A stretch of 64,000 bases of DNA from Ignavibacteria bacterium UBA7675 (lineage in GTDB: Bacteria; Bacteroidota; Ignavibacteria; Kapaibacteriales; UB7675): assembly GCA_002483085.1 (NCBI GenBank), contig DLHF01000046.1:1-64000 (forward strand), read 5' to 3'. The translations under genes were made by a program, and so were the position numbers. The number at the start of each line of letters is the position of its first letter. Position 1 is the first letter of the stretch. Shown piece by piece: positions 63,612 through 64,000 of the stretch. Under the pieces are notes generated by a model. It was given only the letters and a program-made list of their open reading frames with translations, had not been told where the DNA came from and searched no databases.

Positions 63612-64000
63612 AAATCAGAATTCCTGTTTGATTTACACTCTCTACAGGCCCGGCTGCTCATGCGGCAGAGCCCAAATGCGTATGCCGGGATAATCAGCGC
63701 TTAAAATACGTTTTTTTCATTGAACGGGCAATATCTGAACACCTAAAAAACACAGGCCCAACACGATGAACCCCGCCGGGTATCTATTGCCCCAATTGCG
63801 ACTGCTATGACAGCTCGCAGTTGTGGCGCTTCGGCCTCTGCTCCTACCTCTGCTCTCTGCACCGCGCAGCACATCCGCTGCGTGTGTTTCGACCCGTCCC
63901 CCGCGCATTTGCTACCGTAAAACGGTGCGCCTGTGGTAGCCCACACTGGCAAAGAACAGCTAGTTCCAGCCTTCCGGGCACAGTTCCTACACCGAGACGA
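63612..64000. other. upstream of nuoF to the window edge
   Basis: 389 bp with no credible gene; the two short minus frames read the element below. The only structure is element copy 14. Confidence 0.5.
63825..63890 (+). repeat. intergenic element, copy 14 (B module; A may lie past the edge)
   Basis: GGCGCTTCGGCCTCTGCTCC, CTCTGCACCGCGCAGCAC and CCGCTGCGTG, then CCCGTC...CGCGCAT and CCGTAAAACGGTGCG, which match the linker of copy 11. This suggests a full composite cut by the window end. Confidence 0.8.

Noticed and set aside
7285..63890. Insertion sequences behind the intergenic repeats
   Set aside because: No copy has a transposase frame or clear terminal inverted repeats; the longest is about 360 bp. 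Non-autonomous mobility stays open.

Overview
The window looks like a chromosomal segment of a Bacteroidota/Chlorobi-group (FCB) bacterium, perhaps the Ignavibacteria/Kapabacteria side. The phylum-level call is an inference from four things: a PorZ-like protein, several secreted proteins ending in type IX-style C-terminal domains (NYPNPF/FPNP motifs), IcmF-type acyl-CoA mutase parts, and promoter-like TAnnTTTG/TAnnTTGC boxes. Base composition is moderately GC-rich and coding is dense on both strands. Several starts carry clear AGGAG-like ribosome sites, others none.

Layout. 1-7.1 kb: a partial secreted CotH-kinase/lamin-tail protein, a PHP phosphoesterase, lumazine synthase (ribH) and a PorZ-like propeller protein. 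7.1-11 kb: tRNA-Leu(GAG) with terminator, a PhoR/PhoB-like two-component pair and a receiver-histidine kinase chimera, with a 121-bp tandem duplication between them. 11-25.6 kb: DtxR-type regulator, AI-2E family permease, bacilliredoxin, M28 peptidase, two tandem SurA-like prolyl isomerases, murC, a GNAT enzyme, a second receiver-kinase and topA. 25.9-44.1 kb: the two halves of an IcmF-type mutase (B12-binding plus GTPase at 25.9-27.3 kb; substrate-binding half at 42.1-44.1 kb), separated by a surface-protein island. The island holds three IgGFc-binding-N-domain paralogues with 7, 3 and 0 internal repeats, an unrecognised helical-repeat protein preceded by degenerate tandem repeats, and three small lipoproteins.

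44.2-47.7 kb: an AAA ATPase/TOPRIM-like pair resembling defence nucleases, then an FAD oxidoreductase plus YtqB-like methyltransferase that together suggest a tRNA wobble-uridine (mnm5U) module. 48-58.4 kb: a BNR-propeller secreted protein, AlkD-like repair protein, methionine aminopeptidase, a probably frameshifted lipoprotein, a DUF389 membrane protein, a very large subtilase with a sorting domain, and a small secreted peptide. 58.4-59.5 kb is gene-poor with several short tandem duplications. 59.5-63.6 kb: a chemotaxis receptor, nadD and nuoF.

The most striking unexplained signal is a family of GC-rich composite repeats found only between genes: 14 loci in 64 kb. They are built from two conserved modules in fixed order (B then A), with six composite copies, four A-only and four B-only. 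No encoded protein or transposase explains them.
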